The notes: generated by a model not told the origin, from the letters alone. A stretch of 64,000 nucleotides of DNA from Endozoicomonas sp. NE40 (GCF_040549045.1 NZ_JBEWTB010000002.1:3584501-3648500), one strand, 5' to 3'; positions 26,565-35,817 are shown, counted from the stretch's first letter. Translations and numbers: made by a program.

Positions 26565-27344
26565 ATGAAGCTCTATTCAAGAACGCAGGGGCAAGGGATT
26601 AATCTGCTCAGCGTCCATGGTTTGTTCGGCTCTCAGGAGAATCTGGGTGCTATAAACCGAAGGCTGGCAGAGTCTTTTTACGTACACGGGGTGGATGTTC
26701 GCAATCATGGTCGTTCGCCTCACCAGACATCAATGCAGTATTCAGATATGGCCGCAGACCTGATTGAGTACATGGACGAACAGGGGATTGAACAGGCGCA
26801 CCTGCTTGGACATTCCATGGGAGGGAAAGTGGTTATGGAAACGGCTTTGCAGTATCCCGACCGGGTTAACAGGGTTGCAGTGCTCGATATTGCGCCTGTG
26901 ACCTATACCGTGCGTCGACATGACGATGTGTTTGCCGGGCTGAAAGCGGTTAATCTCAACACACTGGAAAAGCGAAGCGATGCCGATGCTGTACTGGCAA
27001 ACTACATATCTGAGGCTGCGATACGTCAGTTTCTATTAAAGAACCTGTTCAAAAAGGCAGATGGTGGCTTTGGCTGGAGAATGAACCTGGAAACAATTGA
27101 ACAGTCCTATCAGTCAATCCTGTCAGGGCAGCAGGCAGGCAAGCCTTTCCCGGGGGAGGTACTGTTTCTGAAAGGCAGTGACTCCGATTATATTCTGCCA
27201 GAGCATCGCAGCGAGGTACTTAAACTTTTTCCCGGGGCCAGCCTGCGAAGCATTCACGGAACCGGCCACTGGTTGCATGCTGAAAAGCCTGATCTGGTCG
27301 CAAACGCCCTGATCCGCTTTTTCAACCGTGACCATTATGAATGA
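26565..27344 (+). CDS. Alpha/beta hydrolase, YbfF-type esterase
   Basis: The 259-residue cytoplasmic hydrolase has the nucleophile elbow GHSMGG (Ser about residue 86), the oxyanion segment SVHGLFGSQENLG and the C-terminal catalytic His in GTGHWLHAEKP. The blocks VDVRNHGRSPH and YTVRRHDDVFAGL match YbfF, an esterase active on short acyl-CoA-like or p-nitrophenyl esters in vitro. Physiological substrate is unknown. An unusually clean terminator follows it. Confidence 0.87.
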   Translation: MKLYSRTQGQGINLLSVHGLFGSQENLGAINRRLAESFYVHGVDVRNHGRSPHQTSMQYSDMAADLIEYMDEQGIEQAHLLGHSMGGKVVMETALQYPDRVNRVAVLDIAPVTYTVRRHDDVFAGLKAVNLNTLEKRSDADAVLANYISEAAIRQFLLKNLFKKADGGFGWRMNLETIEQSYQSILSGQQAGKPFPGEVLFLKGSDSDYILPEHRSEVLKLFPGASLRSIHGTGHWLHAEKPDLVANALIRFFNRDHYE

Positions 27345-27361
27345 AAGCATTGAATAGTAAG

Positions 27362-27383
27362 AAGCCGCCCGGTTCGGCGGCTT
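27362..27383 (+). terminator. Terminator between the YbfF-type gene and the small gene at 27408
   Basis: Eight-base GC-rich arms (27362-27369 AAGCCGCC and 27376-27383 GGCGGCTT) enclose a 6-base loop, followed on the plus strand by TCTTCTG and then TATTTT. Being symmetric, it can serve both converging genes. Confidence 0.75.
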
Positions 27384-27407
27384 TCTTCTGATCGTATTTT
27401 GATCAGG

Positions 27408-27650
27408 TTAATGCAGGGTTTCGTCATTCAATTCATCGGAATCATCAAATTTGTCAAAATCCTCATAGCTGCTCACTGTGTTTTGATGCAGCTGCTGGTT
27501 TTCCCAGTATTCATCGATACCCCGGCGGATGGATTTTGACTTTCTTTTCTTACAGCGATCTTTAACGGACTGAGCTTTTCGGACTTCCTGACCGCCATCC
27601 CAGTAGATTTGATCCTGGTCGTCGTACTGCATTGACCTAACCCTGGACAT
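27408..27650 (-). CDS. Small charged protein of unknown function
   Basis: This 80-residue protein is not firmly recognised. It has a highly basic centre (KDRCKKRKSKSIRRGIDEYWE) and an acidic C-terminus (DFDKFDDSDELNDE). The RR-x-IDEYWE-x4-L pattern is reminiscent of the small PA3496-type proteins of gammaproteobacteria, but the match is weak. It is accepted as real because AAGGAG sits 6 bases upstream of the ATG at 27650 and because it ends just before a good terminator. It has no hydrophobic segment and is probably cytoplasmic. Confidence 0.65.
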   Translation of the reverse strand: MSRVRSMQYDDQDQIYWDGGQEVRKAQSVKDRCKKRKSKSIRRGIDEYWENQQLHQNTVSSYEDFDKFDDSDELNDETLH

Positions 27651-27793
27651 AAAGACTCCTTTCTCTACTACTTCAGGAACAACGCAACAGGATTGAGTGG
27701 CTTTTATTAGCTGACAATCCCACTGCTCCTATTAATAAATCTAGGAAAGCAGCGGGCATCGTTAATAAGAAAAGCTTATATGAAACAGCGGTT

Positions 27794-28576
27794 TCAATAG
27801 CCTGACGAGGTAAGGTCCGGAGATTGGGTACATTCAGGCAGTCGGATAACCTGAGAATTCAGGGTCCCGTCTGGCAGCAGGTCGATGACACGATAGCCTG
27901 GCGCCTGGCTGTCGAGGCAGAAATCATGAGATTCAGGCTTGAACTGAACAGCGGTTGAGGGTGCTGAGAGTACCTGAACAGGGCCTTGCTGCCATTCCTG
28001 TACCTGATGAATGTGGCCGTTAATCACCACTTTGACATTCGGGTGTGGGTTAATCCGTTCCCAGAATGCCTCGCTGTTCTGAAGGTTTATCTTGTCCAGC
28101 CACGGACTGTTGATGGTGTAAGCAGGATGATGAAAAGCAATCAGGGTGTGATGATCCGAATACCGACTCAACTGCTGTTCCATATAGCCCAGTTCTGAAT
28201 CGGACAAAAGGCCGGGAATTCCATCATCCAGATGAGAGTCCAGCAGTAACAGCTGCCAGTTTCCCCTTATAATGGATTTTTGCATGGCAGTCGGAGAGAC
28301 TTCCTGCATCAGGGCGGTGATGTCGTGGTTGCCAGCCAGCCAGTAATAGGGAATTTCCAGGGTGTCGAGTTGTTGTTGTATCCATTGATAGGACGCTTTA
28401 CTGTCATCCTGGCTCAGGTCGCCAGTGACCACGATCAGGTCGATGCTGTTCAGGCGCTGTTCAATATCATCCAGAATACCACGCAGGCTCGCGCGGGTAT
28501 CGACTCCCATCAAACGACCTTCTGTATTGCCAAACACATGACAATCAGAAATCTGGACAACTCGGATTTTGCTCAT
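27794..28576 (-). CDS. cpdA: 3',5'-cyclic AMP phosphodiesterase CpdA
   Basis: CpdA hydrolyses cAMP to AMP. The 260 residues (E. coli CpdA 275) have all five calcineurin-like metallophosphoesterase motifs: QISDCH, GDLSQD, GNHD, FHHP and INGHIHQ. The SDCHVF start (D and H metal ligands), GRLMGVDT and SAPSTAVQFKP are typical of CpdA rather than of other metallophosphoesterases. It precedes nothing obvious on the same strand and follows the DUF1249 gene by 81 bases. The two are neighbours in other gammaproteobacteria and are probably co-transcribed. Confidence 0.92.
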   Translation of the reverse strand: MSKIRVVQISDCHVFGNTEGRLMGVDTRASLRGILDDIEQRLNSIDLIVVTGDLSQDDSKASYQWIQQQLDTLEIPYYWLAGNHDITALMQEVSPTAMQKSIIRGNWQLLLLDSHLDDGIPGLLSDSELGYMEQQLSRYSDHHTLIAFHHPAYTINSPWLDKINLQNSEAFWERINPHPNVKVVINGHIHQVQEWQQGPVQVLSAPSTAVQFKPESHDFCLDSQAPGYRVIDLLPDGTLNSQVIRLPECTQSPDLTSSGY

Positions 28577-28657
28577 TCTTTCGCTCAGGAAGGGCAGGTT
28601 TAAAGATGCTTCAGTGTATCAGGTTTGCAGGTCAGTGAGCGTGAAACAGACCACGGA

Positions 28658-29107
28658 TCAAACGATTCCGTAATGAACATGACCACCGCTGAAACAGAAG
28701 TTCAACCAGTCTGACAGAAAAAGATTCAGCTGTTCTTTTTCATCGGGCAGCAGCATTTTGTCATTGGGGTAGGTGTAGACAGGTTCAAAATAACGAATTT
28801 TTTGTACGCTGGTCACTTCTGCCATGGCGGCATCGTGATAAAGGCGAACCTGCATGGTCGGCAGGGCTAACCACTGGCTCCAGTCTGCTTCGAACGTGAT
28901 GCGAAGCGTTGTCGTATACCGGGCGCGGTTCTGTACATGAAAATGCATCTTTCCCTGATGTACAGAGTGACTGACCAGTAATGTGTATTCATCCTGCTGG
29001 TCCAGGTTGGGCAACAGCTTCAGCAGTTTGTGATAGTTGCTTTCACAAATGCAGTGTTGCCGGATCAGGTTGACCTTATAAGAAGGTTTGTTCAGGGATC
29101 GGTTCAT
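28658..29107 (-). CDS. yqiB: DUF1249 family protein (YqiB)
   Basis: The 149-residue cytoplasmic protein matches E. coli YqiB (140 residues) along its length: CESNYHKLLKLLP, RYTTTLRITFEA, LPTMQVRLYHDAAMAEV, YPNDKMLLPDEKEQLNLFLSDWL. The function is unknown. In many gammaproteobacteria yqiB lies with tolC, nudF and cpdA, which is conserved here (tolC divergent upstream, cpdA downstream). nudF is not present in this window. Confidence 0.88.
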   Translation of the reverse strand: MNRSLNKPSYKVNLIRQHCICESNYHKLLKLLPNLDQQDEYTLLVSHSVHQGKMHFHVQNRARYTTTLRITFEADWSQWLALPTMQVRLYHDAAMAEVTSVQKIRYFEPVYTYPNDKMLLPDEKEQLNLFLSDWLNFCFSGGHVHYGIV

Positions 29108-29459
29108 AACCCCAAGAATAGTCGAACCTGGGTTCTGGCTCTATGACGCAGAAATCCTGCCAACTTTGTTCTTACATCTTTTTCTGATCATTATTGCTAA
29201 CGATGAAATGGAGTAGAGTACCCACGCTGTTGATTTCAAATAAGGGTTATTTAGGAAGTGTCGTTTATTAGGCAGGCTGAAATTATTTTTATAATAAACT
29301 GCATTAGCAGCCAATGTGTTTACCTCGAAGTATCCTGATGAATGCTCTTAAAGCGAGGTAAAATACTGTAAATTGCCAGAATTTAACTTGAGCATCTGAT
29401 CCACACCATCCATTATATGCCTGCTCTCGGCCCCACATTTATTCAAGGAATTGGAGACA
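29108..29459. other. 352-base divergent intergenic region (yqiB / tolC)
   Basis: Promoters for yqiB (minus) and tolC (plus) should lie here. A consensus-like TATAAT occurs at 29290-29295 on the plus strand, but no good -35 was found 17 bases upstream. The region is AT-rich with no credible reading frame. Confidence 0.35.
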
Positions 29460-30866
29460 ATGCCCAAACTTTCCCCTAATGGTTTTCTGCTGGCGGCCCT
29501 GGCTGGCGCCATTTTGAATGTTCAGGCCGCAGAAACCGAATACAACTTGCTGGATGTCTATAACCTGGCACAAAAAAACGATGCTCAGCTGGCTGCTGCT
29601 CACTATGATATGCAGGCAATACAGGAGCAGAAAACCCAGAGTCGTGCCACTCTGCTGCCCAGTCTGACTCTGTCGGCTAACACCCAGTACACTCAGGGCA
29701 ACTCTGAAGTCAGTGGTGGTAAAGATCTGGAAAACAATGGCAACAGCCATGGCTGGGGTGCGACCCTGAATCAGCCATTGTTCCGTATGGCAAACTGGTA
29801 CGGTTATGATCAGGCGAAAAGCATCAGCGCGCAGGCTGAGCTGCGTTTTTCTGCCGAAGAGCAGTCGCTGATTCTGCGAACTTCTGAAGCGTATTTTAAT
29901 GTTCTGCGTGCTGAGGACAGCCTGATTTCTGCCAAGGCGGAAGAAAAAGCGGTTAAACAGCAGCTGGATCAGGCACGTGAGCGCTACAATGTGGGTCTGA
30001 TTGCTGAAACTGATGTGCTGGAAGCTCAGGCTGGCTATGATGCAGCACGTGTTGCCCGTATTCTGGGAGAGAATCAGGTGAGTGTCAGCTATGAAGCGCT
30101 GCGCACCATCACCAACCACGACATCACCCAGATCGGCTCTTTGCAAAAAGCCATGCCGGTTAACCATCCGGTACCAGCCAGTGCTGACGACTGGGTAAAC
30201 AGCGCGGTGTCGGGGAACCTGAGCCTTCAGGTCGCCCGTGAAGGTCTGGAAGCTTCTCAAAAGAACATCAAGGTTCAGAAAGCTGGTCATGCTCCAACTG
30301 TTGATGCATTTGCCCGCTACAACTACAACTCTGATCATCTTTCTAAGAATCGACCGGGGGAACACGGCGGTTTAACTACAGGTAAGGGAGACTCCACAGT
30401 TGTAGGCCTTCAGTTCAACATGGAACTGTTTGGTGGCGGTGCAACCTCTTCCAGAGTTCGTCAGGCCACTTACCAGATGGAATCTGTCCAGCAGAATTTC
30501 GACAAAAGCCTGCGTGAAACCAGCTCCAGCACCCGCAACCTGTTCCGTACTGTGAACTCCGATGTGGATCGTGTAGACGCTCGCTGTCAGGGTATTGTTT
30601 CCTCTGAAAGTGCGTTGAATGCGGTTCAGAGTGGTTATGAAGTGGGTACACGTAACATTACTGACGTACTGGATGCACAGAAAAATCTGTTCAGTGCCGA
30701 ACGTGACTACCTGAATGCCCGTTACGATTACATCGTCAACACCATGAGACTGAAACAGGTAGCAGGTACTCTCAGCCCAACCGATCTGCAGGAGCTGAAC
30801 CAGTGGATCGTTAGTGGCGGAACGACTGAAGATATGTCGATTCCAGCTCAGTGTCGTGCCAACTAA
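29460..30866 (+). CDS. tolC: TolC family outer membrane channel
   Basis: The 468-residue outer membrane trimeric channel serves tripartite efflux and type I secretion. It has a signal peptide (NGFLLAALAGAILNVQA, then AETEYN) followed by two homologous halves with long coiled-coil helices. The TolC hallmark blocks are YNLLDVYNLAQKNDAQL, LILRTSEAYFNVLRAEDSL and the repeat-2 TRNITDVLDAQKNLFSAERDYLNARYDYI. It is slightly shorter than E. coli TolC (493). The frame begins with TTG at 29451, but the ATG at 29460 with AAGGAA 9 bases upstream gives the proper signal peptide. A terminator follows. Confidence 0.93.
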   Translation: MPKLSPNGFLLAALAGAILNVQAAETEYNLLDVYNLAQKNDAQLAAAHYDMQAIQEQKTQSRATLLPSLTLSANTQYTQGNSEVSGGKDLENNGNSHGWGATLNQPLFRMANWYGYDQAKSISAQAELRFSAEEQSLILRTSEAYFNVLRAEDSLISAKAEEKAVKQQLDQARERYNVGLIAETDVLEAQAGYDAARVARILGENQVSVSYEALRTITNHDITQIGSLQKAMPVNHPVPASADDWVNSAVSGNLSLQVAREGLEASQKNIKVQKAGHAPTVDAFARYNYNSDHLSKNRPGEHGGLTTGKGDSTVVGLQFNMELFGGGATSSRVRQATYQMESVQQNFDKSLRETSSSTRNLFRTVNSDVDRVDARCQGIVSSESALNAVQSGYEVGTRNITDVLDAQKNLFSAERDYLNARYDYIVNTMRLKQVAGTLSPTDLQELNQWIVSGGTTEDMSIPAQCRAN

Positions 30867-30900
30867 ACCGTTGAGCTGACAGACCTGTTTGTTTATTGAT

Positions 30901-30921
30901 AAGCCCTCTTAACGAGGGCTT
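30901..30921 (+). terminator. Terminator between tolC and the POT transporter gene
   Basis: Arms 30901-30908 (AAGCCCTC) and 30914-30921 (GAGGGCTT) with a TTAAC loop are followed by ATTTCATTG. It lies 34 bases after the tolC stop and 35 bases beyond the stop of the convergent transporter, so it can serve both. Confidence 0.75.
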
Positions 30922-30955
30922 ATTTCATTGTGAATCGCCACCGGACCAGTTCTTA

Positions 30956-32410
30956 CTATTCAGAAGACATCAGTCTGTTCAGCCAGGGGGCCGTCATGAA
31001 CATCATCAGGGCAACGATGGCAACCACTATTCCCATGGTTTCAAAGAATTTGCTGTAGACCGGCAGAGTACCCAGTGCAGTTGTCGCTTCATCTGTTTCA
31101 ACGGCAGTGAAACCTGCTACATAGCCCGCTATGACAGAAGCGGCTGAAGATGTCAGGAACCAGACTCCCATTATCAGGCCGTGTATACGCTGTGGAACCA
31201 GCTGCGCAACCATGGCAAGTCCGAGGCCACTGATCAGCAGTTCACCCAGAGCCTGGGCCAGATAAACAACCACAATCCAGGCAGGAGCGACCAGTCCCAC
31301 ATCACTGGCAAACCGGGCCGCCAGAGGAATCACTAAAAAGCTTACAGACGTTAATGCCATGCCAGCAGCAAATTTGACCGGCATACTTATGGTTTTGCCG
31401 ATTGCACTATTGCGGTTATAGAAGTAAGCCAACACCGGGCTGGCGACCATGATCCAGAGTGGATTCAGGGATTGAAACGATACAGGGTTGATTGTAAAAC
31501 CAAAGATCACGTTCTCAACATTATTAATGGCGAAGAAGTTCAGGGAGGTGGGCATCTGGTAGTACATTACCCAGAAAATGATGGCTTCCAGCATCAGTAC
31601 AAGAGCAACGATCATCTTGCTACGCTCAACACCGCCAGAAGCCAGAATTTCCTTGATGAAGGCCAGCATGACGACGCCCCCCACTACTGCCAGCAGAACA
31701 TTGGCAATCATAAGGTGTTTCAGGATAAAAGCACTGACAAGACAGGTAGTGACTATGCCAGTAAATACCATCGTCAGCTTTCGGAAAGACACCGGCCTGA
31801 AATCAGGTTCTGAACCATAATCCGCTATCCAGTGACGAACCATAAAGAAGTTGGCCAGAGCCACGAGCATACCCGCCACGCTGACCATGAAGGCGACTCC
31901 CCAGCCAAAATAATCGGCTACATAAGGGACGCCCAGTATTGAAATAAACGAGCCAATGTTGATGGCCATGTAATACATGGTGAAAGCACCATCCAGGCGG
32001 TTGTCCCCCTCTTGATAACACTTAGCCAGTAGGCTGGAAGGATTCGCCTTGAACAGGCCATTACCAGCGGCAACCGTACCGAGAGCCAGGTAAACCATCT
32101 CGATGTTCTTCCCGGCGACAGCCATAATGAAATAGCCGACCATTAGCACCACAGCTCCGATAACAATGGTTCGTTTGGTGCCAAGAACCTTGTCTCCGAG
32201 AAAACCACCAATGGATACCAGTCCATACATCAGAGCGTTGAAGGCACCAAAAATAATAAACGTTTGAAACTCCGGAACACCCAGTTCACGAACCAGATAA
32301 ACGGTCAGAATTGCCTGAAGTCCATAGAAGCCAAAACGTTCCCATAGCTCAAGAGAGAAGATCAGATAAAACGCTCTGGGCTGCTTCAGTACGTTGAGAG
32401 TTTGTGACAT
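30956..32410 (-). CDS. Proton-dependent oligopeptide transporter (POT/DtpA-like)
   Basis: The 484-residue inner-membrane symporter imports di- and tripeptides with protons. It has about 14 hydrophobic helices. Helix 1 has the POT proton-coupling motif ELWERFGFYG (E-x2-ERF-x-YG form), followed by LQAILTVYLVRELG. LGTKRTIVIGAVV and GNGLFKANPSSLLAKCY are the family signature blocks, the latter matching the PTR2 signature. Length and motifs agree with DtpA/YdgR-type carriers. The ATG at 32410 has no strong Shine-Dalgarno. It diverges from fabV with 354 bases between. Confidence 0.9.
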   Translation of the reverse strand: MSQTLNVLKQPRAFYLIFSLELWERFGFYGLQAILTVYLVRELGVPEFQTFIIFGAFNALMYGLVSIGGFLGDKVLGTKRTIVIGAVVLMVGYFIMAVAGKNIEMVYLALGTVAAGNGLFKANPSSLLAKCYQEGDNRLDGAFTMYYMAINIGSFISILGVPYVADYFGWGVAFMVSVAGMLVALANFFMVRHWIADYGSEPDFRPVSFRKLTMVFTGIVTTCLVSAFILKHLMIANVLLAVVGGVVMLAFIKEILASGGVERSKMIVALVLMLEAIIFWVMYYQMPTSLNFFAINNVENVIFGFTINPVSFQSLNPLWIMVASPVLAYFYNRNSAIGKTISMPVKFAAGMALTSVSFLVIPLAARFASDVGLVAPAWIVVVYLAQALGELLISGLGLAMVAQLVPQRIHGLIMGVWFLTSSAASVIAGYVAGFTAVETDEATTALGTLPVYSKFFETMGIVVAIVALMMFMTAPWLNRLMSSE

Positions 32411-32764
32411 CGGTGGTCTGCGATAGTTAATGGCTGCTTTCCCGGGGGCCTGTCTGAAATTCCAGAGCTGGCTAACTCCTCAAGACAAATCGTAGAGATA
32501 AATCGTCAGGAAGCTGACTTTCAAAGTGGCATAGAATGATGAAAATGCCAGCCTGCTAATGGTCAGCTTAATGAAATAAGCAAAAGCACCTGACGCTCAT
32601 TTTTACAGGGAGTTACTCTATCTCACTATGCCTCACGCTCTCAGGCTTTCTGCCGCCTGGTCTTTAGGGTACTCTTGCCTGCACTGATTCTGATTCCAGT
32701 TAACCCGTTCCGTTTGTGGAGCACTGGCTACAATAAAGGCCGGACTGTCTACCAGGGAAAACGT
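32411..32764. other. 354-base divergent intergenic region (POT transporter / fabV)
   Basis: This holds the divergent promoters of the transporter and fabV; no confident -35/-10 pair was identified. The fabV frame is open 30 codons upstream of the chosen ATG, but that stretch has no ribosome site or conserved sequence. Confidence 0.35.
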
Positions 32765-33967
32765 ATGATTATCAAACCAAAGATTCGCGGCTTTATCTGC
32801 ACAACCACGCATCCAGCGGGTTGTGAGAAAAATGTACGAGACCAGATTAAGTTCGTTAAATCCCAGCCAGCCCTTGAAGAGGGGCCAAAGCGTGTGCTGG
32901 TGGTCGGCTCTTCCAGTGGTTACGGTCTGGCTTCCCGTATTTCTGCAGCCTTTGGCAGTGACGCAGCCACCATCGGCGTATTCTTTGAAAAGCCGGGAAC
33001 CGAGCGCAAGCCGGGTACGGCGGGCTGGTATAACTCTGCCGCTTTTGAAAAAGTGGCTCATGAAGCCGGTCTCTACGCTAAAAGCATTAATGGCGATGCG
33101 TTTTCCCACGCCGCTAAACAGAAGGCCATTGACCTGATCAAAGAAGATCTGGGACAGATTGATATGGTCGTTTACTCGCTGGCCTCTCCGGTCCGCAAGC
33201 TGCCCGACAGCGGAGAAGTGATTCGTTCTGCCCTGAAACCAATGGGGCAGACTTACACGGCCACCGCAGTCGATACCAACAAGGACACACTGTTCGAAGC
33301 CAGTGTTGAACCTGCGACCGAACAGGAAGTAAAAGACACAGTAACGGTTATGGGCGGAGAAGACTGGGAACTGTGGATAAATGTCCTGGCGGAAGCTGGC
33401 GTTCTGGCTGAAGGTTGCCGAACCGTGGCTTACAGTTACATCGGTACCGAGATTACCTGGCCAATTTACTGGCACGGTGCGCTGGGTCAGGCGAAGATGG
33501 ATCTGGATCGTGCAGCGAACGCCCTGAACGACAAGCTGGCTGCGATTAACGGTGGTGCTAATGTTGCGGTTCTGAAGAGTGTTATCACTCAGGCATCTTC
33601 TGCCATTCCGGTGATGCCTCTGTACATTGCCATGGTGTTCAAGAAGATGCGTGAAGAAGGCGTGCATGAAGGTTGTATCGAACAGGTATGGCGCATGATG
33701 TCTGACCGTCTGTATCGTGCCGATGGCAAAGTACCGACGGATGAAGAAAATCGCCTGCGTCTGGATGACTGGGAACTGCGCGAAGATATTCAGCAGCACT
33801 GCAAAGACCTGTGGCCACAGCTGACCAATGAGAACCTGTCTGAGCTGACCGACTATCTGCAGTACAAGGAAGAGTTCCTGAGTTTGTTTGGTTTTGGTCT
33901 GGAAGGCATTGATTATGAAGCGGATGTGAATCCGGCTGTTGAGTTTAATGTGATGACTCTTGAATGA
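32765..33967 (+). CDS. fabV: Trans-2-enoyl-ACP reductase FabV
   Basis: FabV catalyses the NADH-dependent reduction of enoyl-ACP in the last step of the fatty acid elongation cycle; it is the triclosan-resistant alternative to FabI. The 400 residues equal the family norm. MIIKPKIRGFICTTTHPAGC is the typical start, VLVVGSSSGYGLASR the cofactor-binding loop and YWHGALGQAK the active-site Tyr-x8-Lys. The C-terminal FGLEGIDYEADVNP is also characteristic. CAGGGAAAAC precedes the ATG at 32765. It is a single gene with its own terminator. Confidence 0.96.
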   Translation: MIIKPKIRGFICTTTHPAGCEKNVRDQIKFVKSQPALEEGPKRVLVVGSSSGYGLASRISAAFGSDAATIGVFFEKPGTERKPGTAGWYNSAAFEKVAHEAGLYAKSINGDAFSHAAKQKAIDLIKEDLGQIDMVVYSLASPVRKLPDSGEVIRSALKPMGQTYTATAVDTNKDTLFEASVEPATEQEVKDTVTVMGGEDWELWINVLAEAGVLAEGCRTVAYSYIGTEITWPIYWHGALGQAKMDLDRAANALNDKLAAINGGANVAVLKSVITQASSAIPVMPLYIAMVFKKMREEGVHEGCIEQVWRMMSDRLYRADGKVPTDEENRLRLDDWELREDIQQHCKDLWPQLTNENLSELTDYLQYKEEFLSLFGFGLEGIDYEADVNPAVEFNVMTLE

Positions 33968-33992
33968 CAGTATTAGCCTGAAGTGTTAATTT

Positions 33993-34013
33993 GAAGCCCC
34001 TGCCCGGGGCTTC
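33993..34013 (+). terminator. Rho-independent terminator of fabV
   Basis: Arms 33993-34000 (GAAGCCCC) and 34006-34013 (GGGGCTTC) with a 5-base loop are followed by TTCAGTT, 25 bases after the fabV stop. Confidence 0.75.
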
Positions 34014-34138
34014 TTCAGTTGAAAACCATTAAAACCATCAAACTAAGATAAATCGTTTACTATTTTAAGCGGCGGCATTTTCATCCGCTGAGTTTTTAGC
34101 TACTGTTAATTAAAAAATAATAAACCAAAGGATCTAAT

Positions 34139-35023
34139 ATGTTCTTTAAATGGCTGCTAGCAACAGTAGTGTTGATCGTGAGCATTAATGGTCGGGCGGA
34201 AACCAGTTGTAATGTTGAACCTGGTATTTATGTTTCCAGCGCTGATGGACGCATGCCTGAAAACGCAGATCTGTTATTTAATCCTCAGAATTACAGCGAC
34301 GACCTGCTACTGGATTTGAAAGGTAGGTTGATGCTTACTGTTGATGAGAAAAAGCAAATGTCGATGGCAGGTTTTGTACAGAAAAGGGCTGCTCTTCTCT
34401 ACAAACTGCCAATTATTGGAAGGTTTGCCGCTTATCCTGAAATCGAAAAGGTTGAGTTTTCACAGTTGCAGTCTGTTTGTACTGGCAATCTGGTCGTGCT
34501 TAGCTGGTTGGGTGGTGAGGGAGAAAATCGCTTCTCATTCAGCGGTATACTGCAGGTTTTTTTTGATAATAGAACAAACTCAGTATTTTCAACGTTACCC
34601 AGCCTGTTTAACTTCAGTGTTCTTTTCGGCTCTGGAGAAGTAAGTAAACAACTGCACTTAAAAAAGTTAGACATACCCTTTGAAGCTGATTTACCAGAGC
34701 CAGATGAATGTTTAATTCCCGATGGAGTTTATGAAGGAATGCAGAGCAGTGATTTAATCGAGATTGAGATTGATAACAGTAATATAGACCTGACATTGCA
34801 AAAACAGGGTGTTATTTATAATGATCCTCCGGTAGTTCCGAAACGTGTTTTGTATGATTGTCAGGGAACACGTCTGGTTGTTATTTATATGAATAATGAA
34901 GACAGGAACATGGTCTTTGCCGGAGAGTGGGACGGGAACAAAAAAATTATAGAAAGTATGCAGCGTATCGAAACATTGGTTAAAGGGCAAAGCCTTAACG
35001 TGACTTTAACGCCAGCGCAATAG
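34139..35023 (+). CDS. Exported protein of unknown function with internal duplication
   Basis: This 294-residue protein is not recognised. Residues 1-20 are a clear signal peptide (FFKWLLATVVLIVSINGRAE). The mature part looks like two copies of a beta-rich domain. Each begins with C-x2-P-[GD]-x-Y (CNVEPGIY about 24-31; CLIPDGVY about 192-199) and ends with a matching block (CTGNLVVLSWLGGEGENRFSFSG versus CQGTRLVVIYMNNEDRN-x-VFAG). The paired cysteines in each half may form disulfides. AAGGAT lies 7 bases before the ATG. It is AT-richer than the flanking operons. It could be periplasmic or secreted. Confidence 0.7.
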   Translation: MFFKWLLATVVLIVSINGRAETSCNVEPGIYVSSADGRMPENADLLFNPQNYSDDLLLDLKGRLMLTVDEKKQMSMAGFVQKRAALLYKLPIIGRFAAYPEIEKVEFSQLQSVCTGNLVVLSWLGGEGENRFSFSGILQVFFDNRTNSVFSTLPSLFNFSVLFGSGEVSKQLHLKKLDIPFEADLPEPDECLIPDGVYEGMQSSDLIEIEIDNSNIDLTLQKQGVIYNDPPVVPKRVLYDCQGTRLVVIYMNNEDRNMVFAGEWDGNKKIIESMQRIETLVKGQSLNVTLTPAQ

Positions 35024-35050
35024 TGGGATGAGTATTAATTGTTCAGTTAC

Positions 35051-35090
35051 TTTATATTCAGCCCATGCCTATACAAGGGCTGAATATAAA
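35051..35090. terminator. Bidirectional terminator between the exported protein gene and rsxE
   Basis: Perfect 14-base arms (35051-35064 and 35077-35090, TTTATATTCAGCCC and complement) enclose a 12-base loop. It lies 28 bases after one stop and 14 bases beyond the rsxE stop. AT-rich outer stem ends provide A/T tracts in both directions. Confidence 0.75.
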
Positions 35091-35103
35091 CAGTTCGTGT
35101 TTA

Positions 35104-35817
35104 TTAATTGATATTCCCCGTCACCCGTACACGACGACTTCCACTTTCTTTCAGCGGTTCACTTGCCCTGCGCCTGTCTTCCAGCTGTTTATCGATCACG
35201 TTTTTAAAAGCAATCAAAAAGCCCATAAAAACAAAGGCTCCCGGCGGCAGAATGGCAAACAGGAATTGCTTGTAGTTGGGGAAAACAACCAGTGTCCAGT
35301 TTTCAGCGACAGGGCCAAACAGCAGGTCCATGCCCGAGAACAGGGTTCCCTGACCCATCAGCTCACGCATGGCACCCAGCAATACCAGAACCGCTGCAAA
35401 GCCGGTACCCATCATCAAACCATCAAGGGCGGCAGGCAGTACAGGGTTTTTAGAAGCGTAGGCATCGGCGCGGCCAAGGATAATACAGTTGGTCACGATC
35501 AGCGGAATAAAAATACCCAGAATGCGATACAGCTCGTAGGTGTAAGCCTGCATCAGCAGTTCTATACAGGTCGTCAGCGAGGCAATGACCATCACAAACA
35601 CAGGCAGACGAATAGCGTCGGTGACCTGATGACGAATCAGGGACACGACAATGTTCGACCCCATCACTACCATCATGGTGGCAAGACCCAGTCCAAGGGC
35701 ATTCACCACACTGTTTGAAACGCCCAGCAACGGGCAGAGACCCAGCAACTGTACCAGTGCCGGGTTGTTTTTCCACAGACCATTCAGAGCAATTCTGGAT
35801 GCAGAATCATTAGCCAT
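35104..35817 (-). CDS. rsxE: Ion-translocating oxidoreductase complex subunit E
   Basis: RsxE/RnfE is an integral membrane subunit of the Rnf/Rsx complex, which couples NADH-ferredoxin electron flow to ion transport and in E. coli keeps SoxR reduced. The 237 residues have about six helices. NPALVQLLGLCPLLGVSNS and VTNCIILGRADAYASKNP are the RnfA/RnfE family motifs, with the two conserved cysteines. The ATG at 35817 overlaps the rsxG end by 8 bases; the upstream extension lies inside rsxG and is rejected. It is the last gene of the operon. Confidence 0.95.
   Translation of the reverse strand: MANDSASRIALNGLWKNNPALVQLLGLCPLLGVSNSVVNALGLGLATMMVVMGSNIVVSLIRHQVTDAIRLPVFVMVIASLTTCIELLMQAYTYELYRILGIFIPLIVTNCIILGRADAYASKNPVLPAALDGLMMGTGFAAVLVLLGAMRELMGQGTLFSGMDLLFGPVAENWTLVVFPNYKQFLFAILPPGAFVFMGFLIAFKNVIDKQLEDRRRASEPLKESGSRRVRVTGNIN

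Noticed and set aside
27794..28576. Idea that CpdA is an antidote to the cyclase toxin
   Set aside because: CpdA is a widespread regulatory phosphodiesterase in its usual yqiB/tolC neighbourhood 13 kb away, and toxins of this family are inactive without a host cofactor.
29439..30365. 308-codon minus-strand frame opposite tolC
   Set aside because: Shadow of tolC; no domain or start signal.
32633..33799. 388-codon minus-strand frame opposite fabV
   Set aside because: Shadow of fabV, which has full-length family identity.
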